From the NCBI RefSeq assembly GCF_009908265.2, contig NZ_JAAATX020000006.1, positions 62,001 through 126,000 of the forward strand: DNA of 64,000 bases. Reading direction: 5' to 3'. The position numbers and the translations under genes were made by a program. The notes under the pieces are model-generated. The model saw nothing but the letters and a program-made list of their open reading frames with translations, made no database searches and was not told the DNA's origin. Positions 17,894 to 26,416 of this stretch are shown here, one piece after another; within the stretch, counting starts at the first letter, position 1, and every line of letters begins with the position of its first letter. Source of the DNA: Paragemmobacter amnigenus (GTDB taxonomy: Bacteria > Pseudomonadota > Alphaproteobacteria > Rhodobacterales > Rhodobacteraceae).

Positions 17894-19309
17894 ATGGCCG
17901 GGATTGCGTTTCTGCTCAATGGAACGCCGGTCCGCGTGGAGGGGGAGCCCCCGACGCGGACCCTTCTCGACTGGCTGCGCGAAGGGCGCGGTCTTTGCGG
18001 AACGAAGGAAGGCTGCAACGAGGGCGACTGTGGCGCCTGCACGGTGATGGTCACCGATGCGGGGGGGTCACGGGCGCTGAACGCCTGCATCCTGTTTTTG
18101 CCGCAGCTTGACGGCAAGGCGGTGCGGACGGTCGAGGGGATCGCGGGGCCGGATGGCGAAATGCATCCGGTGCAGGCGGCGATGGTGGCGCATCACGGGT
18201 CGCAATGCGGCTTCTGCACGCCGGGCTTCGTGGTGTCGATGGCGGTCGGTCACCTGAACGGGCGGCGGGATCATGACGACGTGCTGGCGGGCAACCTCTG
18301 CCGCTGCACGGGCTATGCCCCCATCATCCGCGCGGCCGAGGCCGTGGAAGGCGCGCCGGTGCCCGAATGGATGAAGGAGGATGCCGCCTTCATCTCGGCC
18401 CAAATACTCTCGGGGGGTGAGGCCGCAGGCCGAGGGGGGCAGACGGCCCCCCTGCCCGGCTTCCGCCCCGCGTCATCGGATGAACTGGCGGACTGGTATG
18501 TGCAGAACCCGGGCGCAACCCTGATCGCAGGGGCGACGGATGTGGGGCTCTGGGTGACCAAGGCGCTGCGCGACCTGTCGCCGGTGGCCTTCCTGAACGG
18601 CGTGACGGACCTGCAGCAGATCGAACGGCAGGGGGGCATGCTGCATGTGGGCGCGTGCGTCACCATCGCCGCGCTGCGCGAGGCGGTGGCGGAGCGGTTG
18701 CCGTCGTTTGGCGAGTTGCTGCGGCGCTATGCGTCGGAGCAGGTGCGGAATGCGGCCACCATCGGGGGCAACATCGCCAATGGGTCGCCCATCGGGGATG
18801 GTCCGCCCGCGCTGATCGCGCTGGGGGCCACGCTGCATCTGCGGCGGGGCGATGCGATGCGGTCGATCCCGCTGGAGGCGTTCTTCCTCGACTATCGCAA
18901 GCAGGATCGGCAGGCGGGGGAATTCGTGGCGGGGATCAGTTTCCCCGAAAGCGCGCCTGCCTTGCGCTGTTACAAACTGTCCAAGCGGTTCGATCAGGAC
19001 ATCTCGGCCGTCTGCGGCTGTTTCAACGTGACGGTGGGGGGCGGCCGCGTGACGGCGGCGCGGATCGCATTCGGCGGGATGGCAGGCATTCCGAAGCGGG
19101 CGGCGGCGGTGGAGTCGGCGCTGGTGGGGCAGCCGTGGACCGAGGCCACGATGCGCGCGGCGATGGCGGCCTTCGCGCAGGATTTCACGCCGCTGAGCGA
19201 TATGCGGGCCAGTGCGGGCTATCGGCTGGAGACGGCGGCGAACATGCTTCTGCGCTATTTCCATGAATTGAGCGGCGTGCCCGTCTCGGTTCTGGAGGTG
19301 CAGCCATGA
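17894..19309 (+). CDS. xdhA: Xanthine dehydrogenase small subunit (FeS/FAD)
   Basis: The electron-transfer subunit that passes electrons from the XdhB molybdenum site to NAD+. 471 residues. N-terminal [2Fe-2S] domain with [16 protein letters not shown] (about 36-51), second cluster [13 protein letters not shown] and [16 protein letters not shown] (about 112-150); FAD domain with [17 protein letters not shown] and [19 protein letters not shown]. The linker between them (about residues 165-187) is encoded by a copy of the dispersed GC-rich repeat, reading [18 protein letters not shown]. First gene of xdhABC; its stop overlaps the xdhB start (ATGA). Confidence 0.95.
   Translation: MAGIAFLLNGTPVRVEGEPPTRTLLDWLREGRGLCGTKEGCNEGDCGACTVMVTDAGGSRALNACILFLPQLDGKAVRTVEGIAGPDGEMHPVQAAMVAHHGSQCGFCTPGFVVSMAVGHLNGRRDHDDVLAGNLCRCTGYAPIIRAAEAVEGAPVPEWMKEDAAFISAQILSGGEAAGRGGQTAPLPGFRPASSDELADWYVQNPGATLIAGATDVGLWVTKALRDLSPVAFLNGVTDLQQIERQGGMLHVGACVTIAALREAVAERLPSFGELLRRYASEQVRNAATIGGNIANGSPIGDGPPALIALGATLHLRRGDAMRSIPLEAFFLDYRKQDRQAGEFVAGISFPESAPALRCYKLSKRFDQDISAVCGCFNVTVGGGRVTAARIAFGGMAGIPKRAAAVESALVGQPWTEATMRAAMAAFAQDFTPLSDMRASAGYRLETAANMLLRYFHELSGVPVSVLEVQP
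18387..18453 (+). repeat. Dispersed GC-rich repeat, copy a, inside xdhA
   Basis: Contains the family core CTCGGCCCAAATACTC, then a G-run and a hairpin with arms AGGGGGGC/GCCCCCCT (18433-18440 and 18446-18453). The first 29 bases are identical to the inverted copy at 24.3 kb. It lies in frame in the linker of XdhA. Confidence 0.75.
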
Positions 19310-21720
19310 GCATGGGCAAGCCCCTTCCCCATGATGCGGCCCCCCTGCATGTGACGGGTGTGGCGCGCTATGTGGATGACATCCCGCTCCCTGCGGGGGC
19401 GCTGCATCTGGCCTTCGGTCTGTCCACCGTCGCGCATGGCGAGATCGTATCGCTGGACCTGTCCGCCGTGCGCGCGGCAGAAGGCGTGGTGGCGGTGCTG
19501 TCGGCCGAAGATTTCGACGAGATGCCGGATTGCAGCCCGTCGGTGCATGACGAGCCTTTGCTGGCGATGGGTCGGGTGCATTACGTGGGCCAGCCGGTCT
19601 TCCTTGTCGCGGCGACCAGCCATCTGGCCGCGCGCAAGGCGGTGCGTCTGGCGCGGGTGGAGCTGCGGGAACTGTCCGCGCTTCTGACTGTCGATGACGC
19701 GCTGGCGGCGAACAGCCGGTTCGAGCAGGGGCCGGTGATCTGGACCAAGGGCGATCCGGCGGGGGCGCTGGCCAAGGCGGCGCGGGTGGTCGAAGGGTCG
19801 TTCGAGGTCGGCGGGCAGGAGCATTTCTATCTGGAAGGTCAGGTCGCCGCCGCCCTGCCGCAGGAGGGCGGGGATGTGGTCATCCAGTCCTCGACCCAGC
19901 ATCCGACGGAAATCCAGCACAAGGTCGCCCATGCCCTGCACCTGCCGATGAGCGCGGTTCGGGTGGAGGTGCGGCGGATGGGCGGCGGGTTCGGGGGCAA
20001 GGAAAGCCAGGGCAACGCCCTTGCCATTGCCTGCGCCGTGATGGCGGTGCGGACGGGGCGGGCCTGCAAGATGCGCTATGACCGCGATGACGACATGGTC
20101 ATCACGGGCAAGCGGCATGACCTGCGGATCGTCTACCGCGCGGGGTTTGACGGGCAGGGCCGCGTGACGGGGCTGGAATTCAAGCATCTCTTCCGCTGCG
20201 GCTGGGCGCAGGACCTGTCGCTGCCGGTAGCGGATCGGGCGATGCTCCATGCGGACAATTGCTATCACCTGCCGGACATCCGGATCGAAAGCCACAGGTT
20301 GCGGACCAATACCCAGAGCGCGACGGCCTTCCGCGGCTTTGGCGGGCCGCAGGGGATGGTGGGGATAGAACGGGTGATGGATCACATCGCCCACGCCCTG
20401 GGCCGTGATCCGCTGGAGGTGCGGCGCGCGAATTTCTATCGCGCGATGGCCGCGGCCCCGGGGGTTTCACCCCCGGACCCCCAAGGTATCTTGCCCGAGA
20501 CGAAGGAGGGGGTCGATCTGGCCTCGCGCGGGGCGGCGGTTCCGGTGGGGTCGCATGCGCTGCCGACGGACGGGCCGGTGCAGACGACGCCCTATCACAT
20601 GCCGGTCGAGGATTTCGCGGGGCATGAGCTGGTGGCGGAGCTGGTGCGGTCGTCGGACTACGTGGCGCGGCGGGCGGCGATTGCGGAATGGAACCGTGGC
20701 AGCCCCGTCCTGAAGCGGGGGATCGCGCTGACGCCGGTGAAGTTCGGGATTTCCTTCACGCTGACGCACCTCAATCAGGCGGGGGCCTTGGTGCATGTGT
20801 ATCAGGACGGGTCCATCCAGTTGAACCATGGCGGGACCGAAATGGGGCAGGGTCTGTTCCAGAAGGTCGCGCAGGTGGTGGCGGGGGTGTTCGGGGTCGA
20901 TCCGGCGGTGGTGAAGATCACGGCGACGGATACGGGCAAGGTGCCCAACACCTCGGCCACGGCGGCATCGAGCGGGTCGGACCTGAACGGGATGGCGGCC
21001 AAGGCGGCGGCGGAGGTGATCCGCGGGCGGCTGGCGGCCTTCATCGCGGAAAAGCATCAGGTGAAGCCCGCGGCGGTGAAGTTCGTGGATGGCATGGTGC
21101 GCGTGGCGGGCGAGGAATATGATTTCGCCCGTGTCGCGGGTTGGGCCTATCAGGCGCGGGTGTCGCTGTCGTCGACCGGGTTCTATGCGACGCCCAAGAT
21201 CGTGTGGGACCGGATGCGCGGGGTGGGGCGGCCGTTCTTCTACTTTGCCTATGGCGCGGCGGTGACCGAGGTGGTGATCGACACGCTGACGGGCGAGAAC
21301 CGCATCCTGCGGGCGGATTTGCTGCATGACACGGGGAGCAGTCTGAATACCGCGCTGGATATCGGGCAGGTGGAAGGCGCCTATGTGCAGGGTGCGGGCT
21401 GGCTGACGACGGAAGAGCTGGTCTGGGACGGCAAGGGGCGGCTGGCGACGCATGCGCCGTCGACCTACAAGATTCCCGCCTGTTCGGACCGGCCGCGGGT
21501 GTTCAACGTGGCGCTCTGGGGGCGGCCCAACCGCGAGGAGTCGGTGGGGCGGTCCAAGGCGGTGGGCGAGCCGCCCTTCATGCTGGGGATATCGGCGCTT
21601 TATGCGCTGTCCGATGCGGTGGCGGCCTGTGGCGACGGGTCGGTCTATCCGTCGCTGGATGCGCCCGCGACGGCAGAGCGGGTGCTGGCGGCGGTGAAGC
21701 GGGTGCGCGGGGATGCGTGA
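19306..21720 (+). CDS. xdhB: Xanthine dehydrogenase large subunit (molybdenum)
   Basis: Oxidises hypoxanthine to xanthine and xanthine to urate at a molybdopterin centre. 804 residues. Seen: [24 protein letters not shown] (Moco contact), [21 protein letters not shown] with the substrate-contact Arg, [37 protein letters not shown], and the catalytic Glu in [19 protein letters not shown]. Near residues 384-402 the sequence [18 protein letters not shown] is the translation of a dispersed repeat copy; it sits in a proline-rich stretch that makes the subunit longer than the roughly 777 residues I recall for Rhodobacter capsulatus XdhB. Start ATG at 19306; a second ATG two codons later is possible. 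Confidence 0.95.
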   Translation: MSMGKPLPHDAAPLHVTGVARYVDDIPLPAGALHLAFGLSTVAHGEIVSLDLSAVRAAEGVVAVLSAEDFDEMPDCSPSVHDEPLLAMGRVHYVGQPVFLVAATSHLAARKAVRLARVELRELSALLTVDDALAANSRFEQGPVIWTKGDPAGALAKAARVVEGSFEVGGQEHFYLEGQVAAALPQEGGDVVIQSSTQHPTEIQHKVAHALHLPMSAVRVEVRRMGGGFGGKESQGNALAIACAVMAVRTGRACKMRYDRDDDMVITGKRHDLRIVYRAGFDGQGRVTGLEFKHLFRCGWAQDLSLPVADRAMLHADNCYHLPDIRIESHRLRTNTQSATAFRGFGGPQGMVGIERVMDHIAHALGRDPLEVRRANFYRAMAAAPGVSPPDPQGILPETKEGVDLASRGAAVPVGSHALPTDGPVQTTPYHMPVEDFAGHELVAELVRSSDYVARRAAIAEWNRGSPVLKRGIALTPVKFGISFTLTHLNQAGALVHVYQDGSIQLNHGGTEMGQGLFQKVAQVVAGVFGVDPAVVKITATDTGKVPNTSATAASSGSDLNGMAAKAAAEVIRGRLAAFIAEKHQVKPAAVKFVDGMVRVAGEEYDFARVAGWAYQARVSLSSTGFYATPKIVWDRMRGVGRPFFYFAYGAAVTEVVIDTLTGENRILRADLLHDTGSSLNTALDIGQVEGAYVQGAGWLTTEELVWDGKGRLATHAPSTYKIPACSDRPRVFNVALWGRPNREESVGRSKAVGEPPFMLGISALYALSDAVAACGDGSVYPSLDAPATAERVLAAVKRVRGDA
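20456..20512 (-). repeat. Dispersed GC-rich repeat, copy b, inside xdhB
   Basis: A 57-base (19-codon) segment with hairpin arms CCGGGGG/CCCCCGG around TTTCA at 20458-20476 and, on the minus strand, CTTCGTCTCGGGCAAGATAC, a diverged form of the family core. Orientation is opposite to copy a. The reading frame passes through it without interruption. Confidence 0.65.
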
Positions 21721-21726
21721 GGGAAA

Positions 21727-21760
21727 GCGAAATCTGACACAGATTTCGCGCCGAAATCTG
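21727..21760 (+). promoter_or_regulatory. Competing hairpins between xdhB and xdhC
   Basis: CGAAATCTG occurs at 21728-21736 and 21752-21760, with its complement CAGATTTCG between them at 21740-21748. The middle arm can pair with either neighbour (loops of 3 bases), giving two exclusive hairpins in the 62-base spacer just before xdhC. It could be an attenuator-like or RNA-stability element, or simply a repeat. Confidence 0.5.
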
Positions 21761-21782
21761 CGCGCAGGACTTGGGGGTGCGG

Positions 21783-22724
21783 ATGTTTGATCTGGACGCC
21801 CTGCAAGACGCGGTTTGCCGGCATGGCCGGGTGGCGCGCGTGATGGTCGCCGCGCATGACGGGTCGTCCCCGCGCGAGGTGGGGGCGGCGATGCTGGTCT
21901 GGGAGGGCGGGCAGTCGGGCACCATCGGCGGCGGCGCGCTGGAGTTCGAGGCGGTGGCGCGGGCGCGCGGGATGCTGGGCGCGGGGGGCGCGCGGCTGGA
22001 CCGCGAGGCGCTGGGGCCGAAGCTGGGCCAGTGCTGCGGCGGCGCGGTGACGGTGCTGACCGAGGTTTACGAGGCTGCGTCGCTGCCCGTGGCAGAGGCG
22101 GGCGTCATCGCGCGGGCGGTGGACGGGCGGGCGATGCCGCTGGCCGTGAAGCGGATGCTGGCGCGGGCGCGGGGCGAGGGGGTGATGCCCGTGCCTGCGC
22201 TGGTACAGGGCTGGATGGTGGAGCCGGTGGCGCGGCCCGCGCGGCGGGTCTGGGTCTGGGGCGCGGGGCATGTCGGGCGCGCGCTGGTGGCGGTGCTGGC
22301 GCCGTTGCCGGGCGTGGCTGTGACATGGGTCGATGTGGCGGAAGGGCGGTTTCCGCAGGCGGTGCCCGCGGGTGTGGTTTGCCGGATCGCGGCGGACCCT
22401 GCGGCGTTGGTGGCCGAGGCGCCTGCGGGGGCGGAGCATTATATCCTGACCTTTTCGCACGCGCTGGATCTGGAGCTGTGCCACCGGCTGCTGATGCGGG
22501 GCTTTGCGGCCTGCGGTTTGATCGGGTCGGCCACGAAACGGGCGCGGTTCCGGTCGCGGCTGGTGGCGCTGGGGCACGGGGCGGCAGAGATCGCGCGGAT
22601 CGATTGCCCTATTGGCGATCCCGCGCTGGGAAAGCATCCGCAGGCGATTGCGGTGGGGGTTGCCATGGCCTTCCTGCGTCGGGAAAAGACGGAAAACGCG
22701 TCACGACAGGAGAACGCGGGATGA
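21783..22724 (+). CDS. xdhC: Xanthine dehydrogenase accessory protein XdhC
   Basis: Binds molybdenum cofactor, promotes its sulfuration and delivers it to XdhB; it is not part of the final enzyme. 313 residues from MFDLDALQDAV; a TTG four codons upstream is also possible but the ATG has a GGGGG run at a suitable distance. Motifs: DGSSPREVGAAMLVW, GTIGGGALEFEAVARAR and GQCCGGAVTVLTEVY in the N-terminal half, then a Rossmann-like WVWGAGHVGRALVAVL (about 155-170) and the C-terminal SATKRARFRSRL and CPIGDPALGKHPQAIAVGVA. Its last bases overlap the next start (ATGA), tying it to the transporter genes. Confidence 0.92.
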   Translation: MFDLDALQDAVCRHGRVARVMVAAHDGSSPREVGAAMLVWEGGQSGTIGGGALEFEAVARARGMLGAGGARLDREALGPKLGQCCGGAVTVLTEVYEAASLPVAEAGVIARAVDGRAMPLAVKRMLARARGEGVMPVPALVQGWMVEPVARPARRVWVWGAGHVGRALVAVLAPLPGVAVTWVDVAEGRFPQAVPAGVVCRIAADPAALVAEAPAGAEHYILTFSHALDLELCHRLLMRGFAACGLIGSATKRARFRSRLVALGHGAAEIARIDCPIGDPALGKHPQAIAVGVAMAFLRREKTENASRQENAG

Positions 22725-24259
22725 CGGGGACGGGGACGGGGACGGAACTGCTGGCCATCAGCGGGGTGACCAAGGCCTATCCGGGCGTGGTGGCCAACAG
22801 CGATGTGTCGTTTTCCATCAGCGAGGGCGAGGTTCACGCCCTGCTGGGAGAGAATGGCGCGGGCAAGTCGACGCTGGTCAAGATGATCTACGGGCTGGTG
22901 AAGCCGGATGCAGGTTCGATGCGGTTCCGCGGGGCCGATTACGCGCCGGCCGAGCCGCGCGCGGCGCGGGCCGCCGGTGTCGCCATGGTGTTCCAGCATT
23001 TCAGCCTGTTCGAGGCGCTGAACGTGGCCGAGAACGTGGCGCTGGGGATGGAGAACCCGCCGCCCATGCGCGAGCTTGCCAGCCGGATCAAGGCGGTGAG
23101 CGAGGAATATGGCCTGCCCTTGGACCCCGGGCGGATGGTGGGCGACCTGTCGGCGGGCGAGCGGCAGAGGGTGGAGATCATCCGTTGCCTGTTGCAGGAC
23201 CCGAAGCTGCTGATCATGGACGAGCCGACTTCCGTTCTGACGCCGCAGGAGGTGGAGATCCTGTTCAAGACGCTGCGGCAGTTGTCGTCCGAGGGGACGG
23301 CGATCCTTTATATCAGTCACAAGCTGGAGGAGATCCGCGCGCTGTGCGACGAGGCGACGATCCTGCGGCGGGGAAAGGTCGTGGCGACCTGCACCCCGCG
23401 CGAGCGGTCGGCGCGCGAGATGGCGGAATTGATGGTGGGCGCGACGCTGACCCCGCCGGCGCGGGCGGCGCAGGAAAAGGGGGCGGTCGCGCTGGAGGTG
23501 GCGGGGCTGTCGGTGGCGTCGCCCATTCCCTTTGGCACGAGTTTGAAGGACGTGTCCTTCGCGGTGCGGAAGGGCGAGGTGCTGGGCATCGCGGGGGTTG
23601 CGGGCAACGGGCAGGACGAATTGCTGCTGGCCCTGTCGGGCGAGTTGCGCTGTTCTGCGGGGGCGGTGAGGATCGACGGGGTGCCGATGGGCGATCAGGG
23701 GCCGAACGCGCGGCGCGCGGCGGGTCTGGTCGCGGCACCGGAAGAGCGGCTGGGCCATGCGGCGGCGCCGGATATGTCGCTGGTGGAAAACGCGTTGCTG
23801 TCGGGGGCGGTGCGGAAGGGGCTGGTGAAGGGCGGCTTCATCGACTGGGCGGCGGCGGGGGAGTTTGCCGCCGGGATCGTGAGGGATTTCGACGTGAGGA
23901 CGCCTGGTACGCATGTGGCGGCGCGGGCGCTGTCGGGCGGGAATCTGCAGAAATTCGTCGTGGGGCGCGAGCTGTCGCAGGCGCCGTCGGTCATCGTGAT
24001 CAACCAGCCCACATGGGGCGTGGATGCGGCGGCGGCGGCGGCGATCCGGCAGGCGATCCTCGACCGTGCGGCGGGGGGGGCGGCGGTTGTCGTCATCTCG
24101 CAGGATCTGGACGAGCTTTTGGAGATCGCGGACCGCTTCGCCGCGCTGAACGAGGGGCGGTTGACCGCGCCGCGGCCGGTGGAGGGGCTGACCATCGACG
24201 AGATCGGGCTGATGATGGGCGGTGCCCACGGGATGGAGGTCGCGCATCATGGGCATTGA
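22721..24259 (+). CDS. BMP-type purine/nucleoside ABC transporter ATPase
   Basis: 512 residues with two ABC cassettes in tandem, as in sugar and BMP-family importers. First cassette: Walker A GENGAGKST (43-51), LSAGERQRVEIIRCLLQDPKLLIMDEPTSVLTPQEV. The second has the degenerate GVAGNGQDELLLAL in place of Walker A, LSGGNLQKFVVGRELSQAP, and INQPTWGVD in place of a standard Walker B. It energises uptake together with the two permeases and the lipoprotein-like binding protein downstream. An AGGAG site precedes the ATG, which overlaps xdhC. The first eight codons are four GACGGG-type hexamers (MTGTGTGTEL), an unusual start that could be trimmed or vary. Confidence 0.88.
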   Translation: MTGTGTGTELLAISGVTKAYPGVVANSDVSFSISEGEVHALLGENGAGKSTLVKMIYGLVKPDAGSMRFRGADYAPAEPRAARAAGVAMVFQHFSLFEALNVAENVALGMENPPPMRELASRIKAVSEEYGLPLDPGRMVGDLSAGERQRVEIIRCLLQDPKLLIMDEPTSVLTPQEVEILFKTLRQLSSEGTAILYISHKLEEIRALCDEATILRRGKVVATCTPRERSAREMAELMVGATLTPPARAAQEKGAVALEVAGLSVASPIPFGTSLKDVSFAVRKGEVLGIAGVAGNGQDELLLALSGELRCSAGAVRIDGVPMGDQGPNARRAAGLVAAPEERLGHAAAPDMSLVENALLSGAVRKGLVKGGFIDWAAAGEFAAGIVRDFDVRTPGTHVAARALSGGNLQKFVVGRELSQAPSVIVINQPTWGVDAAAAAAIRQAILDRAAGGAAVVVISQDLDELLEIADRFAALNEGRLTAPRPVEGLTIDEIGLMMGGAHGMEVAHHGH

Positions 24260-24283
24260 GGGCGGCGTGGTGCGGGGTGGATA

Positions 24284-24340
24284 CCCCGGGGGCCGTCAGC
24301 CCCCGGACCCCCGAGAGTATTTGGGCCGAGATGAAGGGGG
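24284..24340 (-). repeat. Dispersed GC-rich repeat, copy c
   Basis: Fills the gap between the ABC ATPase and first permease genes. Hairpin arms CCGGGGG/CCCCCGG (24286-24306), then the inverted core GAGTATTTGGGCCGAG. Its plus-strand end GATGAAGGGGG is positioned as the Shine-Dalgarno sequence of the permease start at 24347. Confidence 0.75.
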
Positions 24341-24346
24341 TGCGGC

Positions 24347-25435
24347 ATGGTGAGGCTTGAGAAGCGACCTTCGCCCAGTGCCTTCTGGCAATGGGCGACG
24401 CCGGTGCTGGCGGTGGTGCTGACCATGATCGCGGGCGGGATCATGTTCGCGCTTCTGGGCAAGAACCCCGTGGAGGCGATCCGGACCATCTTCTGGGACC
24501 CGCTGTTCAACGAACAGTTCGCGGCCTATTCGCGGCCGCAACTGCTGGTGAAGGCGGGGCCGCTGATCCTGATCGCGGTGGGGCTGTCGCTGGGGTTCCG
24601 CGCCGGCATCTGGAACATCGGGGCCGAGGGGCAGTACATCATGGGCGCGATCTTCGGCGCGGGGGTGGGGCTGGCGCTATACCCTGTCGAGACGCGCTGG
24701 GTGTTCCCGCTGATGGTGGTGGCGGGGGTGTTCGGGGGGTGGCTCTGGGCGATGATCCCCGCGATCCTGAAGACGCGGTTCAACACCAATGAAATCCTCG
24801 TCTCGCTTCTGCTGGTCTATGTGGCGCAAAACATCCTTGCCTCCATGTCGCTGGGGCTGCTGCGCAATCCCGAAGGGGGCGGCTTTCCGGGCAGCCGGAA
24901 TCTGGGGCAGATCCCGGCGATGGCGAACCCCGAACTGATCCCCGGCACGGGGATGCATTGGGGGGTGATCGCGGCCTTCGTCGTGGTGATCGCGGCCTAT
25001 GTCATGCTGCAGCGGCACATCCTCGGCTTTCATATCAAGCTGTCGGGGCAGGCGCCGCGCGCGGCGCGGTTCGCGGGGGTCAGCCCGCAGCGGCTGGTGG
25101 TGCTGTGCATGGGGATTTCCGGCGCGCTGGCCGGTGCGGCGGGGCTGTTCGAGGTGGCGGGGCCGTCGGGGCAGATCAGCATCGACTTCAACGTGGGCTA
25201 CGGGTTCACCGCGATCATCGTGGCATTCCTTGGCCGGTTGAACCCGATCGGCATCCTGCTGGCGGGCTTGCTGATGGCGCTGACCTATATCGGGGGCGAG
25301 CTTGCGTCCTTCATGCTGTCGCTGCCTTCGGCCGCCATTCAGGCCTTTCAGGGGATGCTGTTGTTCTTCCTGCTGGCGGTCGACCTTCTGACCAATTACC
25401 GCGTCCGGTTCGGCGCGAAGCGCGAGGTGGCGTGA
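24347..25435 (+). CDS. BMP-type ABC transporter permease 1
   Basis: A 362-residue inner-membrane permease of the branched-chain/ribose type, with about ten hydrophobic segments. Recognisable are GLSLGFRAGIWNIGAEGQYIMGAI and the coupling loop LSGQAPRAARFAGVSPQRLVVLCMGISGALAGAAGLFEVAG, typical of NupP/YufP-like permeases of purine nucleoside importers. It forms the translocation pore with permease 2, whose start shares a base with this stop (TGATG). Its ribosome binding site is provided by the end of repeat copy c. Confidence 0.87.
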   Translation: MVRLEKRPSPSAFWQWATPVLAVVLTMIAGGIMFALLGKNPVEAIRTIFWDPLFNEQFAAYSRPQLLVKAGPLILIAVGLSLGFRAGIWNIGAEGQYIMGAIFGAGVGLALYPVETRWVFPLMVVAGVFGGWLWAMIPAILKTRFNTNEILVSLLLVYVAQNILASMSLGLLRNPEGGGFPGSRNLGQIPAMANPELIPGTGMHWGVIAAFVVVIAAYVMLQRHILGFHIKLSGQAPRAARFAGVSPQRLVVLCMGISGALAGAAGLFEVAGPSGQISIDFNVGYGFTAIIVAFLGRLNPIGILLAGLLMALTYIGGELASFMLSLPSAAIQAFQGMLLFFLLAVDLLTNYRVRFGAKREVA

Positions 25436-26367
25436 TGGATATCGGCGGCATCAATCCGGCAATCCTGATCGCCTCGCTCATGGTGGCCTCGGTCCCGATC
25501 ATCCTTGCCGCCATCGGCGAGCTGGTGGTGGAGAAGGCGGGCGTCCTGAACCTGGGCGTCGAGGGGATGATGATCATGGGGGCGATCTGCGGATTCGCCA
25601 CGGCGGTGGGCACGGGCAACCCCTATCTGGGTTTCGTCGGTGGCGCGGCGGGGGCGATGGCGCTGGCGCTGGTCTTCGGGTTCCTGACGCAGTTCCTGCT
25701 GGCCAACCAGGTGGCGACGGGGCTGGCGCTCACGCTGTTCGGGCTGGGCCTGTCCAGCATGATCGGGCAGGGCTATGTGGGCATCAAGCCGCCTGCGACG
25801 CAGAAGCTGGAGCTGGGGCCGCTGGCGGATATCCCGTTCTTCGGGACGATCCTCTTCGAGCATGACTGGATGGTCTATATGTCCATCGCGATCATCGCGG
25901 CGGTCTGGGCGGTGCTGAAATACACGCGCACGGGGCTGATCCTGCGGGCGGTGGGGGAAAGCCACGATGCGGCCCATGCGCTGGGCTACAAGGTGCGGCG
26001 CATCCGGATGCTGGCGGTGCTGTTCGGCGGCGCCATGTCGGGGCTGGGCGGGGCCTATATCAGCCTGATCCGCGTGCCGCAGTGGACGGACGGCATCACG
26101 GCGGGGGCGGGGTGGATCGCACTGGCCATCGTCGTCTTTGCCAGCTGGAAGCCGTGGCGGGTTCTGCTGGGCGCCTATCTCTTTGGCGGGATTACAGTTC
26201 TGCAGCTGAACCTGCAGGCAGCGGGGGCACGTATACCTGTGGAGTACTTGTCGATGAGCCCGTATCTGATAACCATCCTCGTGCTGGTCATCATGTCCTC
26301 TGGCAAGGGCAAGGCGGCGCTGAATGCGCCGGCCGCGCTGGGCCAGAACTTCCACGCCTCGCGCTGA
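25435..26367 (+). CDS. BMP-type ABC transporter permease 2
   Basis: The second pore subunit, 310 residues from MDIGGINPAILIASL. Features: GELVVEKAGVLNLGVEGMMIMGAICGF, the usual start of NupQ/YufQ-like permeases, and the coupling region LILRAVGESHDAAHALGYKVRRIRMLAVLFGGAMSGLGGAYISL. About eight membrane segments. One-base overlap with permease 1; the binding-protein gene follows after 49 bases. Confidence 0.87.
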   Translation: MDIGGINPAILIASLMVASVPIILAAIGELVVEKAGVLNLGVEGMMIMGAICGFATAVGTGNPYLGFVGGAAGAMALALVFGFLTQFLLANQVATGLALTLFGLGLSSMIGQGYVGIKPPATQKLELGPLADIPFFGTILFEHDWMVYMSIAIIAAVWAVLKYTRTGLILRAVGESHDAAHALGYKVRRIRMLAVLFGGAMSGLGGAYISLIRVPQWTDGITAGAGWIALAIVVFASWKPWRVLLGAYLFGGITVLQLNLQAAGARIPVEYLSMSPYLITILVLVIMSSGKGKAALNAPAALGQNFHASR

Positions 26368-26416
26368 GGCCATAACGAAACCGGGGCCGGATCAGGCCCG
26401 AACTGGGGAGCAAGAA

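Noticed and set aside
14106-18047. A 1313-codon open frame on the plus strand across dnaE
   Set aside because: It is antisense to the clear dnaE gene, contains His/Arg-rich GC-skewed sequence without motifs, and arises because the GC-rich third-position bias leaves the opposite strand open.
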